Source: Cloeon dipterum (taxonomy: Eukaryota > Arthropoda > Insecta > Ephemeroptera > Baetidae). From it: a DNA stretch of 64,000 nucleotides. Location of the stretch: assembly GCF_949628265.1 (NCBI RefSeq), contig NC_088790.1:27222545-27286544 (forward strand), in the 5' to 3' direction. Position 1 is the stretch's first letter; each line of letters opens with the position of its first letter. Positions 22,101 through 34,500 of this stretch are shown piece after piece. A program made the position numbers and the translations under genes. Under the pieces are notes generated by a model. That model did no database searches. It saw only the letters and a program-made list of their open reading frames with translations, and was not told the DNA's origin.

Positions 22101-24032
22101 ACTGGTGAGAAAGAACATGTCAGAAAAACGTGAGATTGTGAGCAGATTGTTATGAGGACTATCAAATTAAATATTTTTTTATCTGTAAATCTCAAGAAAC
22201 CAGGAAATCCTGCTCAAAAAAATTATTTTAAAATTTAAATTATGCGGCTGTAAAAAACAACTAAATTTCTTAAGTCCCTGCCAGGCAAGAAAACAAATTT
22301 TCATATTTTAAAACATGTAAATTTCTAACTGCGGGGTCCAGATTCGTGCGACGCGCAGATATGGCGTCCGGTGGAGAATGGCGCGAAAAAATGGTCACGT
22401 GAAAATGCGCGAAAAGAACCAAGTTTTCGTCAATATTGTGACATAATTGGCATTACTCTTAACTAATTGTGTCTTTTGGATCGTAAAATCAAACTCTTGA
22501 CACTCGTACGGCAATCCAAAGAGCGCTTTTTGTTTCCCCCATTCAGACGCCATCTTGGATCTGCGCAGTGCGAACCAATTTTATCGCACATCTGGCCCCC
22601 ACTGCATTTATTTTTCCAAAGCTAAAATGGCATATTCTTTGTTGTACCAAAAGGCCACAAGACGGACTTCATAATCGACACGTGCAACGCTGGAGTCGGC
22701 ACCCTGGCCGTGACCATCGACGGCCCTTCCAAGGTCTCCATGGACTGCACGGAAGTGGAGGAAGGCTACAAAGTGCGCTACACACCGCTTGTGCCCGGCG
22801 ACTACTACGTCAGCGTCAAATACAACGGCTACCACATTGTCGGCTCTCCCTACAAGGTGACATGCACAGGTAAGACAATTCTCTTTTTTTTTACATGAGA
22901 AAAGTGTATAAAATAATTAATAATAAATAGGTGACGACCTCGCGGAGAGAGGAGCGCAAGAAACCTCGTCGGTGGTGGTCGAGACTGTGCAGAAAATTGG
23001 AAAGGGCAAACCTCTGGGGCCCGTGCTGCCTAACTTCAAGTCTGACGCCTCCAAGGTCACGAGCAAAGGCATGGGTCTCAAGAAGGCCTACTTGCAGAAG
23101 CAGAATCAGTTCACTGTCAGCGCAACAGATGCAGGTAAGACCAAAATTTCAATAAATCTAAATAAGAAAAAAGATCGAGTTAAAAAATAAACCGAGAATC
23201 TTTTGATTTTTTCATCAAAGTATCATTTTTGCGGGTCTTATAGGATATTTCTGGACAATTCTATAACGCTATAATGCATCTCTATTCACCAGTTGAATAA
23301 ACTCTTAGTGTTGAAGTTGCCAACAGATGGCGCCACTGTATACTTTAGTAATAAATTTAATATTAAGGCACTTTCGCTGCGATTTCAGACTCAATTCTGC
23401 CATTGTGGGTTCTTCACTTAAAACGCTTTCTTTTGACGTGCTGAAAACCAAAATCGGTTGAGCTACCCGCCGTAAAATCGTGAAAAGCTATTTTTTGAAA
23501 TGTAAAATATTTTCCAACGTTTCTACGGCGAATGGCTGGACTGATTTTGGTTTTCAGCACGTCAAAAGAAAGCAAATTAAATGAAGAATGCATAGTGGCA
23601 GGATTGAGTCTGAAATCGCTGCGGAAGTGCCTTAAAATTAAATTTATTACGATAGTATACGGTGGCGCCATCTGTTCAGGGCTTCGAACACAAAGGGTTT
23701 CAAGTACATTAAAAATAAAACGTGTTTTCAATATTAAAAGTTTAAATTCTTGGAAATCAATGCGAATAACACTTTGGAAATAATTTAGAGATGCTTTTTC
23801 CTTATTTTTTTGCAGTGAAAAATAAAATTTTTTCTAAAAATTCGCAGGAAACAACATTTTGTACGTGGGAGTATACGGACCAAAGGGCCCCTGCGAGGAG
23901 GTGTACATCAAGCACTTGGGCCGCAACAACTACCAGGTGAACTACGTGGTCCGGGAGCGCGGAGACTATATTGTGATTGTGAAATGGGGAGACGAGCACA
24001 TACCAGGGTCGCCCTACAAGGTCGACGTCTAA
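16103..24032 (+). CDS. cher: Filamin, short form with repeats 16-24 and a unique N-terminus
   Basis: Exons: 16103-16176, 16264-16592, 16757-16897, 16958-17086, 17147-17320, 17376-17744, 18012-18293, 18346-18510, 19164-19403, 21620-21813, 21879-22104, 22654-22869, 22931-23134, 23848-24032. All introns are GT-AG and phases agree, giving 975 residues. Residues 1-134 are new: a compact [15 protein letters not shown] part, then a Ser/Asp/Glu-rich tail. The rest follows vertebrate filamin repeats 16-24 closely, with repeated [14 protein letters not shown] and [11 protein letters not shown] motifs, a hinge ([14 protein letters not shown] to SDASKV) and the dimerising last repeat ending [14 protein letters not shown]. 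Filamins crosslink actin and anchor integrins and other receptors; this form lacks the actin-binding calponin-homology domains, so it should act as a scaffold. The start was chosen for its strong ATG context. The exon at 16757 can alternatively be joined to 10208 for a longer form. Drosophila is known to make a similar ~90 kDa filamin. Confidence 0.9.
17745..18011 (+). repeat. Filamin intron built around family A end remnants
   Basis: This 267 bp intron holds GCCGCCAACAGATGGCGTCA about 15 bp after the donor, and GTGCCATCTGTTGACG followed by ACCGAACACTTAT near the acceptor. These match the two inverted ends of the family A element, while the middle is largely unlike the intact copies. It is read as a decayed or internally replaced insertion. 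Confidence 0.6.
20560..20740 (+). promoter_or_regulatory. Candidate internal filamin promoter
   Basis: A GC-rich patch inside the 2.2 kb intron 19404-21619. It contains CAATATAGAAG near 20648 as a possible TATA-like box, then about 60 bases of pyrimidine-rich leader, then an ATG in good context (CCCGCGATGG) at 20741. Confidence 0.4.
20741..20822 (+). CDS. cher: Alternative first coding exon of a very short filamin form
   Basis: The ATG opens 27 codons ([15 protein letters not shown] to SDQEAQ) plus one base before a GTCAGT donor. The downstream acceptor at 21620 needs exactly one carried base. Joining gives an S in place of G, and reading continues [18 protein letters not shown] in the filamin frame to 24032, 368 residues in all. 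The product would hold the end of repeat 21, repeats 22 and 23, hinge 2 and dimerising repeat 24. Context, phase and a GC-rich promoter-like patch agree, but no homologous N-terminus is known to me. Confidence 0.5.
22329..22604 (+). mobile_element. Family B hAT-like MITE, copy 3, in a filamin intron
   Basis: About 276 bp from CTGCGGGGTCCAGATTCG to GGCCCCCACTG, inside the filamin intron 22105-22653. Its right end lies about 50 bp before the acceptor of the next exon. No clear target duplication remains. Confidence 0.78.
23288..23705 (+). mobile_element. Family A palindromic MITE, copy 2, in the last filamin intron
   Basis: Left end CACCAGTTGAATAAACTC, then GCCAACAGATGGCGCCAC; right part GGTGGCGCCATCTGTTC then GCTTCGAACAC. 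The two halves are complementary over most of their length. It occupies the middle of intron 23135-23847. Confidence 0.78.
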
Positions 24033-26089
24033 TTTCAATCTATCTGATCAACGCCCAAGACAATGAGGATTATTTTTGTATGAGTCGCCTAACGCTGGAT
24101 GGATGAATGCTGCTGAGCAGAGTTTCACGCGCAAACCTGGTGTTGCTCCTCTCAGATCACGCGCGCGCGCGCGACCACCTTTTTCGAGGTCGCCCGCCAC
24201 GCACTAACACACACACAGAATGGCAAAATGTTGTTCGCATTTAGAAAAGTATCATTATATCGAATAATTTATTTTATCTCCAGTGTTATTGCTGTCGTTG
24301 TTGCTTAACTACGGTTTCAGTGCGTATAGATTTCTATATTTCTCTCTCGTTTTTTTTTGCCATTCTCTGTAAATAGCGCAATTTTTGAATCAAAGTGCCT
24401 ACGTCGTACACGTTTTAAATCGATGGCCGAAGTGTTGTATTCTCTCTGTTATATTTTATGCTAATTCTATGCGGTAGAAGAGCTCAGTTTTATTTCTACT
24501 AACAGCAGTATCTTGCCAGCTCTTGTGTTCTACTCACACCTGCAAGCAGATTCTCTTTCAATTTTTAACGAGGGAAATGATCACTACACAAACATGCATA
24601 CATATATAAATATATATTTACCATACAGGAAAAGTGCCTTGCAAGATTTGCCGCTTGGGAGATATATCATTGTGATTAAAGCTTAATGAGAATTACTGTC
24701 TAAGGAGATCCAAATTTGAAACTGTTGATTGAATTTTACTCTTAATATTGTGCAATATTGTTGTTTTAATAAATAAAAATAAATAAATAAACTCGCTTGT
24801 TTGATTCTAAACTTCTCCTCTTAACTAAGAAAGTATCAAGATTTTACGCTGCGAAAGCGAAATGTATTTATATAAATTTAATTCATGACTATAAATGTGA
24901 GATTTAAACGCAGGTTTTTCAGCTTGAAAAAATTTTGTCTGAAAGAAATTCCTTGAATGCTACGTTTTAGTTTGCGAGTAATTTAATAAACTTGAGAATT
25001 TTTCAAGAAATGCTCCAAAGGATGGTTTTAAAATTGAATATTGATACCATTTTCATCAAAATCAAGACGATTTTAGGGAAGAAACATTTAGATTATCAAC
25101 TATTTCACAAAAAGTCATTTTTAACATTCCATAAACTGGGAAAGATTTAAATTTTAGCTTGAGATTTTGATTTTTGCATTAAGTTTTTTTCTTTTTATCC
25201 TTCTCCGAGGACCAGGAAGGGCGCGCACTGGCCTAGCACGAATGCTTTACTAAGCTTAACTTAACATAGTAGTTTAAAAAAGGGAAATATATATAAAAAA
25301 GCTAGAAAATTAATCTTTTAATCCAAATTACACCGACATTAATGAACAAAACTCAATTTATAATTGTTTCCAAATCTCCGTAAATCGCTTTTAGTGACAA
25401 ATCTTTAAACTTTTACCAGCTGAACTTGATTCAAATCAGGTCAAGCTACGCGAATTAAATAACTCGCGCAATCCTAAGAGTTTCCTTGTTAGCCGGTACT
25501 GAAATTTATATAAAATGAGATTTTAAAAATTCAATATGCAGTTAAATGCTCTTACGGCTTCATTCATAAAAAGTTTTACAATGTATAAAATTCATTTTTT
25601 GTTATTATACTGCTTTAACACAACAGAAAATAAAATAGTTGAAGCATTCAATAAAAAATAATGCTTTTTTCATCAACCAGACAAGAAGATAGTTCATTAC
25701 AGGGGCCAAAATCAATTGAAAGTCAGATAAAGTTATTATCCATAAATTATCTAGTTTAATTGACCATTGAATAAATAGAAAACGCACTTATACAACGATT
25801 CAGTCTGATGCGCCCAGCAAATCATACCATTGGAGACGACAACTTCGTCACCGAGCGGGAGCTGCTGCGATTTCTTGAAGCTACAAAGACATTTCTCCGC
25901 AGAATTTCCAGCACTCACAAAGAAACATTTTTCAAACAGCCATGTCATTACAAGCGTTGAGACAAAATGTAGACGCACCAAATAAAACAAAAGGAGAGAT
26001 CAGTGTTGATCAATGTCTCTAATTTAATTGAGCATTTGGGGGGAAGGGGGGGAAGCAATGAGAGAAGAAGCGACGGTTCAGTCTTTCGC
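24033..26089. other. Filamin 3' UTR and convergent gap
   Basis: After the filamin stop (24030-24032) comes a probable 3' UTR of about 750 bases with a CG dinucleotide run near 24160-24173. It ends at overlapping AATAAA hexamers (24768-24777). From there to the ubiquitin hydrolase stop at 26090 the DNA is AT-rich, and I see no gene. Confidence 0.6.
24768..24777 (+). terminator. Filamin polyadenylation signals
   Basis: Two overlapping AATAAA hexamers lie about 740 bases after the filamin stop, the best candidates for cleavage and polyadenylation of all filamin forms. Confidence 0.6.
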
Positions 26090-29000
26090 TCAGCAAACCA
26101 TTCTGTTGGAGGAGATGCCGGGTCCGTCTCCGCACGAGGGTGGCGGGGGCGGTGGCGGCTGTTGCGACTTCTTCGTGGTGACGACCAGGCCTTTGGGGAA
26201 GACGGGCCGGCGGCTGTGGTTGCGCACGATGGCCTGCAGTCTGGCGTCCAGGTCCTCCAGACTCAGGTCGGACGTCTCGTCCATCTGGCAGTCCTTGCGC
26301 TGGTAGAACAGGATGTAGGGCGTATCAAGGTGCGCTGACAAGGCTCCCCCGCTGCTCACCACCGTGTCGTCCAGCCGCAGCTTGCAGTTTTCGGTGTTGA
26401 TCACAGAGTAGTAGTGGCCGTGCGAGGCCGACGAACCAGAGTGCACCACCATCGCGTGCAGCCGGAAGTCCCAACCCTTCACGCTCACGTCCTCCTCGAT
26501 CTGCACCTGCGTCATCACCTACAAAAAAAAAACAGATACAAATTTTAGCTAAAATTAAATAAAAAAGGAAAATATTTAAATGGAATGATAAATTGCTCTC
26601 AGATTAAGTTAAAATATATTTATAAAAACTAACGAAACAGAGAGATTAAATCAGATTTGATTTTTTATAAATTTAAATCAAGTCCGAAATATAATTTTAA
26701 ATTAAATTTAGGTGAAATACACTTGAATGGGACATAATAATTAATTATAATATTTACAGCTTGTGTGGTAATTTTTTTACCTTAATTGTTTGCTGCAGGG
26801 ATGTGTTGTAGAGGAAGCGTTTGAGACAGAGGATGAGATAAGGTGGCGCCGATACGAGCTCCGTATAGCAGGTCGAGTCGACTTTAGCGTTGCACTTGCG
26901 GCACTCGTACTTATCCGAGTCCTGCAGTTCAACCGGCTTGAAGTAATTCTCCAGCAGGTCTGTGATGCGTGGCTGGTTGGTCTCCTGCTCGGGAATTGCC
27001 AGGCAGATGGCTGTTGTTCGCTTCGTCTGCTTGTGTCTGTACTTGCAGCCGTGGCAACAGTACGTCTCCACTTGGTAACCGCCAAAAACCTTGACGAACA
27101 TAAAATTTTAAGATGTTAAATAAATGTGAAAATTATGTCGCAGACTGATTATAAAGGAATTTTTAATCTATTTTTTTATAGTAATGAAATAGGCGTTGGG
27201 TAGAAGCAGAGAAATAAAATATTGTAACGTTGGTTTGGTTTAAGGAAAATATCTGGCACTTCAATTCATCATTTAAAAATTCTATGGTAGGTCAAAATGT
27301 ACTTAACAGATATAAACTCAGGTATATTTCATAGAAGAAATCAATTTTCAACTAATTGTTCCTCATAGGATCAATTCAAATGCATTTGAAGGTTTCGAAA
27401 AACCCGGCGGGCTGGGTTAATCTGATTAAAACCGGATTTAACCAGTTTGGCCCAAGACTGACTTTTGTTTTTGGTTGCGTCACGTCAGCATACAATGTCA
27501 CTGTCAGATAATTTTTTTGAAATATCAACGGATTCATGCTATACGAAATTAAATACCAAAAAAGCCCTGGTTTAAATCAGGTCGATAAAACTCGGAACCC
27601 TGTGCATTTGGCATAATAAACGAATAGGAAACCATTAGAAGCAATTAAGGATTAATTAAAATGGAGAAAATAAATGAACAAAATTTCATCTAGAAAAAAC
27701 TGCGATTTTTCCCTCTTTCTAGCGATGCATTTACGTTTTATAAGACATAAATTGGAGGTTCTCCCTGAAAAATCGTGCCTCACCTCTTGATTAAGCGTGT
27801 GGTAAGCTCTGGAAATCTCGTCTGCTACATTGCTGTCTTCCTCCTCGGAAAAGTTGTTGTTGGTAGACTCGTTGCTGCATTCGTCACCCTCAGACTTGAC
27901 ACTCGGGAAAGACGAGCCCTCAGAATTCTCGTCAGGCGACGTGGACATTTCCTCCACTTCATCATTATCACCATTTAACATTAAGTCCGATTTACTGTCT
28001 TCTGTCGAGCCGTTAGAAAGCGTTTCACACTTTGCTGCCGCACCTGACGAGCACTGTTCTTTATTCACTTCCATCTCGTCGTCTTTGATGTCGACCGCCT
28101 TCAGCTCCTGTTCCTTCAGGATGTCCAAAAGGTGTCTGCAACAATAAGGGTTACACCCACGGAATTCACGAAGACGACTCGATTTCTTACATGAGATACA
28201 AAAATCCATCTTCTTGCTGGCCTCTTACAAAATATGGCGGCCTTAAAATGGCGTGAAAAGTTTCATCGGGGGTGATTTCCGGCAACGAGCTGAAACGCAG
28301 GAGGGCGAAAATTTTCTGCAGCTGCTGAAGGACGGTTTGGCATGGATCCGCTTCGAATTTCAACACTTTGTTTCTAAATCTACAAAAATTAATCAGATTA
28401 GGGAGTCCTGGTGATATAAAACTGCTCACTGGGTGATGTGGAAAAGACACTGAATGACGCTGTTGGCGTAACATGTGTTGCCAGTGTTCGCCAATCCTTT
28501 TGGACCATCTGAGATATTCAAATTCGGATTTGACGGGTCCGGTTCTGGTAGATTCTCCTTTAAATGAAAAAACGATTGATTTATTCTATGAATTCTTTCA
28601 TTTTTGAATTAAATTAAAAGAAAATTCGAACAAAATAGACCTAAAATAAATAAAATATGGTTAAGATAGTTTGAAATTACACTCAAAATGTTGCAAATCA
28701 CGGCTCGAAGTTCAGGATAAGAGTCGAAGATACCGGCCAGGGCTTTTCTGAGGTTGCTTGACACTGATGTGTCATCCGCGCACAAGATTAAGACCACTTT
28801 CAGTTTTTCAACAGACTGAAAAAAGCAAACATCAATATAGAATTAAATTTTCATTATAAAAAACTCACCTTTTTTAGCAGTTCAATTGGATCAGTGCTGT
28901 TGTTGAGAAAATGACACACAATGCTTATCATAGGTCGGAAGAGTTTCAAGTGCAACAGACCCAGCATCTGCAAAAGACACATGATCAAATAAAATCCCCA

Positions 29001-32000
29001 ATATAAATTGGTTCAGTGCACGTTTCCTAGCACTTGAGTTTAAAATAGAGAGTGTTTATTTTGTGTAATGAAAGAACACACATTGAGTTCAATTTCCCGT
29101 TAGGAAAATATCGAAAGTCTTGTGTCTTAACAGCCTGATAATGAATCACTCTTACTTTATCGCAGTTTTCCAGTGCGAGTTGGTTGTACTCGAGATCATT
29201 TCCATCCTGCAACAGTCGCTGCAGCATCTTCACGATTGGCGGCAGTAGCAAATAACAGTCTTTAGTGTTGTAGGTCCAAGAAAGCAACTCTTTGGCCACG
29301 ACAGGAACCGATTCCGACGGGATTGGAGACAGGAGCGCGGTCAGAATCTCAGCCTCCACAAGTTGCAGCACGTAAATCATCAAATGGTTTGCCTCTGGAA
29401 GCACAAACAAAATTTTGAATAGTATTTGTTACAAACAAATATTTGTTTTCACATCGGTTGGGTAAATAAATTTGGTGTTAAGCTTACCGGTCTGTAAAAC
29501 GAAGGGAAAAGGTTATTAAATTTAATTTCATCATCTGTTTTTGTCAAAAATTCACAAATTAATCAATATCGATCAATTCGTCTCATCGAGGGGAGTTCGC
29601 ACACCGAATTTCTTCAAATATCTTATATTTAACATGATAATCCCTAAAAGGGCAGTGGAGGGAGAGCGAATGGGCCAAAGACGAGGCTCTAATACCCCCT
29701 CCACTCGCAGCGACTGAGGCACACTTTCTCCCAGTAATCCAAAATTGCCAGATTTTTTAAAAATAATTTCGACCAAGCCAGTTTTACCGGTTTTTAGCTG
29801 GCTAAATTGGCTAAAATTAGGAAAATAACAAAATAATTCAAGTATAACACACATCTCTACCTTGAATTTTAAAATTTTAGGACTTCAATTTTTGATATTA
29901 ATTTAACATAAAAAATGAAGCCTTAACAGTGTTACAGAAGTATACAACCTATTTTAGCCATATATTCAAACTGATTTAAAAAAAAGAATTTATGCCTGGC
30001 AAACCACCCTGGCTAAAATCCAGAACATTGCTTTCTCCTCTTTTCTTGCTCCTTTATCGACTGGAGGGAAAAACTTGCACAAGCCTCTCATTGGCTGCCC
30101 ACCAAATCCACCTTAAAAAAGGTGATCAGCTTAAAATACGCACAAGGAAACGAATCTTAATGATCTTTAACTCTTTGCATGTGTTTTGATAAAGCTAAAG
30201 ACTTTGTTTCCAGCGTTTCCAGGCCAACATTATCAAATAAACTTATTTAAAAGTGTAAATAGTGTACACCTATTATCAGGGTTGCAAAAAACACGCATTT
30301 ATTTTATTTTTAAATGCAGAGCATTGGTAAAAATCGGTTTTTTTGAAAGCATAATTTAAATAATTATGTGTTCATGACCTCGACTTGCTAAATTTTCAGA
30401 GATAAAATTTTAGAGAAATTGAGGCAGGAAACGGCAATTTAAAAAATCTGCGCAGTAGAGGAAATTTAATATAGACTACTCCGAACGCTAAATTTAAAAT
30501 TTTCACAGGGAGAAAATGGAATAAATTAATTTCATTCATTTCTTCTGCAAGAAATTGATTGGTAAAAACCAGTTGTGAGAAGCAAATGCATCCCTGGTAA
30601 TAATTCCATTTTTATGCTTCATTGCCTCAAATTGACTGACCAATTTGTAATTATTAACACAGCAAACCAGTAAACTACTTACTCCTGTGAATGATTTTCT
30701 GGTAGAGCGTGTTCAGTATCAACCTCTTGCGGGCAACTAAGATCTTTTGATTCGCGTGCATCCACTTCTTCGACAGCTCTATCAGCATATGCACCTTCTT
30801 CACAATTTCCATGCTGGTTTGAGCACTAAAGTATGGTTTGAATCCCTCCAGGACGCTGAACACGGCGTTAATGTACTCTTCGTCGTAAACCGAGAAGCGT
30901 CCCACATTCTGCACGAGAAGAACAAACTTTTCGTGCATCCAGAAGTCCTCAGTGATCAACAAGGACAAGGTCTCCTTCGCGATCACCTCCCGCATCGAGT
31001 CGTTCGTCGGCATCTTGATCTGGAGGCAGTGGACGATGGCATCGTCACTTACGATTTCCTCCTGGCACAAATATCAGAGAATTATTTTTCTTGCCTCTTG
31101 GAACAATAACAGAGTTTGTAAAAAAAAATGCCAAAAATGGTGGAACATGGACAAAAAACAGTCCACTGGTTTATTTCTCGAAAATAAAAATAAGAACACG
31201 TTTTTACAGTAGTTTTTGGAACTGATTAAAATAAAAATACAATTTTCCACGGTTGAAAAATCTGGAATCATATTCATTTTGATGTTTCTTGCTCACATCT
31301 CAGACGCTAAAACCCACTTCAAAATGTTGAATCAGAGATTTAGAGCATTTAATCAAGAGGCCACTTTTTAAATGTTGTTTTCGCCAATGCACTTCAGGAT
31401 TGCAGCGCAATTTTACGTCAGTGACGATTTTAATAATATCAACTTTAGCATTTAAAAAAGGAAATTTTTAGAAAGTATTTCACTGGTTCAGAAATGTTGT
31501 TGGTAATTTTACTTTCTGCATATTCAGAAGTTTTAGTTTTTGACTTTGACTTTCCATGACTTAAAATTTAACTGGAAACAATTTTTAAGTTTTAAAGTTG
31601 ATTTAAGCCTCCAAAAGCTTTCAACGTTTCAACATAAATTTAGTTTATATGTTGTCTGAGAAACAACAAGGTTATTTTGTGGGAAAATTTGGGTAATACA
31701 TTAAAAAACAAAAACAAAAAACAACAGTTAAGTTACATCACACATCCCAGGGTGTATTTTTCCGGGATATAGTAATTTTTGTAAACATTTACCGCTTGAA
31801 TTGCTATAGAATATTTTTAAATCAAAACGAGTGGCACTATTTGCACCAATTTAGGTGCTGATACTAATAGCCATATTCGATTTTTCGAAATTTGTGAGGT
31901 TAATTTTGATAATCGCTCTTATTGCCTGTAATTTAAGCCAAGTTTTTTTCCAATTGAATGGTCTGGGAAACGTAAACATCAAATTACTGGCAGACCAATA

Positions 32001-32956
32001 ACATGACACGTGATATTTTGTTACAAATTATGAATATAAATTTATAAATTATGTTTGCCATAAATGAAAAAATAACATGCAATAAATAAAAGAGACAATT
32101 CGTATTCGTAATCAAATAATTATTCAGATAGCGGAAATTTGAAATTATACAGTGGTTTTAAACTGAAATTTAATTGCCTTAGTCAATTTTATAGACCATA
32201 AACCCCTTCAGTACGAATTCACTAACACGTGTCTGTGTTGTAGATAATTCTTATGAAAAACCTCGTAAAAATACCTGGAGGAAAGCGTTGAATGGGTTAT
32301 TATCTCCACTGAGCCTGGCTGCGAGACGCAGGGCTTCGCACAGGACGCTCTTCAGAAAGAGGTATTCAGGGTCGTTCACCGAGAGCAGCAGGCTGCAAAT
32401 GTCCAGGTACTGACTAGCCAGGAGGTGGTCCTGTTCGATGGCGTGGAGTAGGTAGTTGCGCATCCCGACCTTTTTGTCGGGCTCGTTGGGCAATTCCTCG
32501 TTCAGTAGCAACGAGAACAGAGTGGCCTTCATCTTGGCCGTTGTATTCTTGCTCATCTTCAGCGGTCTGCAAATGTAAATGCGAATTTCAAGCTCTGGAA
32601 AGTCCAACTACCAACGAGGAAATTTCTGTTTTCTCATCGTGTGTGCGCGTAGAAAAACGGCGTGGCGTGATGCAACCAACCAACGAGGCCATTCGATCGG
32701 AAACTAGAGTGTCGGAAGAGGCTCGTTACCTTTCTGAGAGTTCATTCGGACGTGGACTTGATGATTCCCCGACGTAATGATCAATCTGTGGACGAAAACC
32801 AACTCGGTTTCTCCGTGGTCTCCGTGCGAATCGTGAAATCACAATGTCAACAGTGGCACAACATATGATTGCACACACTGCTGCCAACAACACCAGCACA
32901 CCGTTGTCGGACAGCAAGGGCCGGATGGAAAGCGTAACAACTGCGTTAATAACCAT
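26090..32956 (-). CDS. USP38: Ubiquitin carboxyl-terminal hydrolase, USP35/USP38 type
   Basis: Exons (high to low): 32956-32730, 32566-32275, 31061-30683, 29394-29156, 28967-28869, 28815-28681, 28557-28430, 28379-28191, 28135-27784, 27089-26781, 26518-26090; all phases agree. A cysteine protease removing ubiquitin (peptidase C19). Catalytic parts visible: Cys box GLANTGNTCYANSVIQ, two CxxC pairs (YCCHGC, YECRKC), VVHSGSSASHGHYYSVIN with the catalytic His, and LRLDDTVV. The helical N-terminal half and the tail (LDARLQAIVRN then Pro-rich and Gly-containing) resemble vertebrate USP38 and USP35. Starting at the ATG at 32556 (MSKNTTAKMKATLF) gives 846 residues. Starting at 32956 adds 79 residues including a hydrophobic segment. 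An acidic 117-codon exon (28135-27784) is inserted in the catalytic domain. Confidence 0.87.
29157..30682 (-). other. Exon 29394-29156 and the following large USP intron
   Basis: The intron 29395-30682 is AT-rich. A GC-richer patch at 29580-29850 has a chance 93-codon frame. Nothing recognisable is seen in the rest. Confidence 0.4.
31062..32274 (-). other. USP intron, no internal feature seen
   Basis: A 1.2 kb AT-rich intron between the second and third exons of the ubiquitin hydrolase. No repeat family recognised elsewhere in the window occurs here. Confidence 0.5.
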
Positions 32957-33786
32957 AACTGCTGCCAACCAAATTTTTCACGAAAGGAAAAAAATTGAAA
33001 AATTCTCGCTGTAAGGAGCGATCCGCCTAGCCTGAACGCGTGGCGGTAAATGATCAATTTCTAGCCACGGCCAAAGGTGGCGATAGTGAGTTTGAACAGT
33101 TTAGAGGGCCTAATTTTTAATTTTATGACATTATATTATGGACAGATCAGTCAACCGTGCTGGAATGTAGTGTAGGCGGGATAAACACAATGACGAAAAT
33201 GTAAGAAAGGTAGACTTTGGTCATTATTTTCACATGAATGCTTGAAAAAATTTGAGTGATATCATATTTTAATTTAATTGTTGATTTTTAAAGTGGCGCC
33301 AACATGAAGGCAGAAGCACACAAAGTTGTGGTAATTTAGTATTATTTTTGTTTTGTTCTGTGGAAATGGTAGACATTTAGAAAAAATAAATAGTTTAGCA
33401 ACACACCAAGAATATTTAATTATTTTAATTTTATTAATGTTTAATATAGCATATTGTACATTTGCTAACAATCGCAGTAAGGGTTTTTGAGCTCGAAAAG
33501 TGTTATTTAACCCTTTCTTGTTTTTTTTTGCAAAAAAAAAATAGATTTCTTTGTTACAAACTTAGAGGAAAACTTGTTCATCAAGCTAGAAGAAAATGCA
33601 TTTTGTACAAAAAGAATCAGTCACATTCGTTTATCCGATTTAAATGATTCACATAACGTACTTTTACGCAAAAATTGAACAATAATTTTAACGAAGCTAA
33701 ATAGCAACGCACTTTACGTGTAAATTGTACTATAGACAAATGAGAATCATATTATGTACATCTTGGAATTTCAACCAATGCTTTCA
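32957..33786. other. Gap between USP 5' end and PMF1 3' end
   Basis: The ubiquitin hydrolase promoter must lie just right of 32956, and PMF1 (same strand) ends at 33787. The gap is AT-rich, and I recognise no further gene or repeat in it. Confidence 0.5.
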
Positions 33787-34500
33787 CTAATCCCTCCTCA
33801 ACATTTCCATAGTTTTCAGGACAGAAGCCTCCAATTCTTTCTTTTTCTTCTCCGCCTCTTCCAACCCCAGCCGGACTGGTTCACTTTGTTCCCTGTACTT
33901 GGTAGCCTTTGCCATCAACTCCTGCAGCTCCGCCTCTTCCTTGTCTAGATCCTTTTGCAGCTTGTCCATCATGTTCATTTTGACGTCAATGTCTACGGCT
34001 ACTTGTTGCTGAACGGCGGAAAGACCAGTTGGTCGCCTATTTTTAATTCAAATTTTATATAATATTTTTTAATTGTTTTAAAATACGTCATACCAGGCTT
34101 TATCAACGCCTTCACATTGGTTTTCTGAAATATCCTCCAGCTCTTTTAATTTCTGAGCGATGTTGTGCTCCTCGAGGAATCGCTGCATCCTTCTGCTGAC
34201 GTCCGTGTTGAAGGACTTCATGAAGGCGTCATGAATTTTGTCCACGTACTGGGGGTGCGACTCGAAAGCAGGCCCATAGAGCTGTTTCAAGCACTCCTTG
34301 CTGAAAAATTAAATATTTTTTTAGTTGATGCAACAACTTTGGATTAAAGATACTTACTACTCATCAGAAAGCTTTTTATTCAGCGAGTCCAAGCAAGATT
34401 GGAAAAGCATCAGTCTTTTGCTCTCAGGAACGGGTGCAGTTTCAGCACTTTCCTTTGATGGGGCAGCAGTTGACGAAGTTGAAGCAGCTGCCTCTGCCAT
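33787..34500 (-). CDS. PMF1: PMF1/Nnf1-like kinetochore protein (MIS12 complex)
   Basis: Exons 34500-34358, 34300-34094 and 34036-33787; introns are GT-AG, both phase 2. The 199-residue product is about the length of human PMF1 (205). After a low-complexity Ala/Ser start come helices with IHDAFMKSFNTDVSRRMQRF and then DKAWRPTGLSAVQQ, which parallels PAWRPSGIPEKDL of human PMF1. The C-terminal 75 residues form a heptad-rich coiled coil (KLQKDLDKEEAELQELM). PMF1/Nnf1 is a subunit of the four-part MIS12 complex that links inner centromere chromatin to the NDC80 microtubule binder. The start is the first ATG of the frame. Confidence 0.8.
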
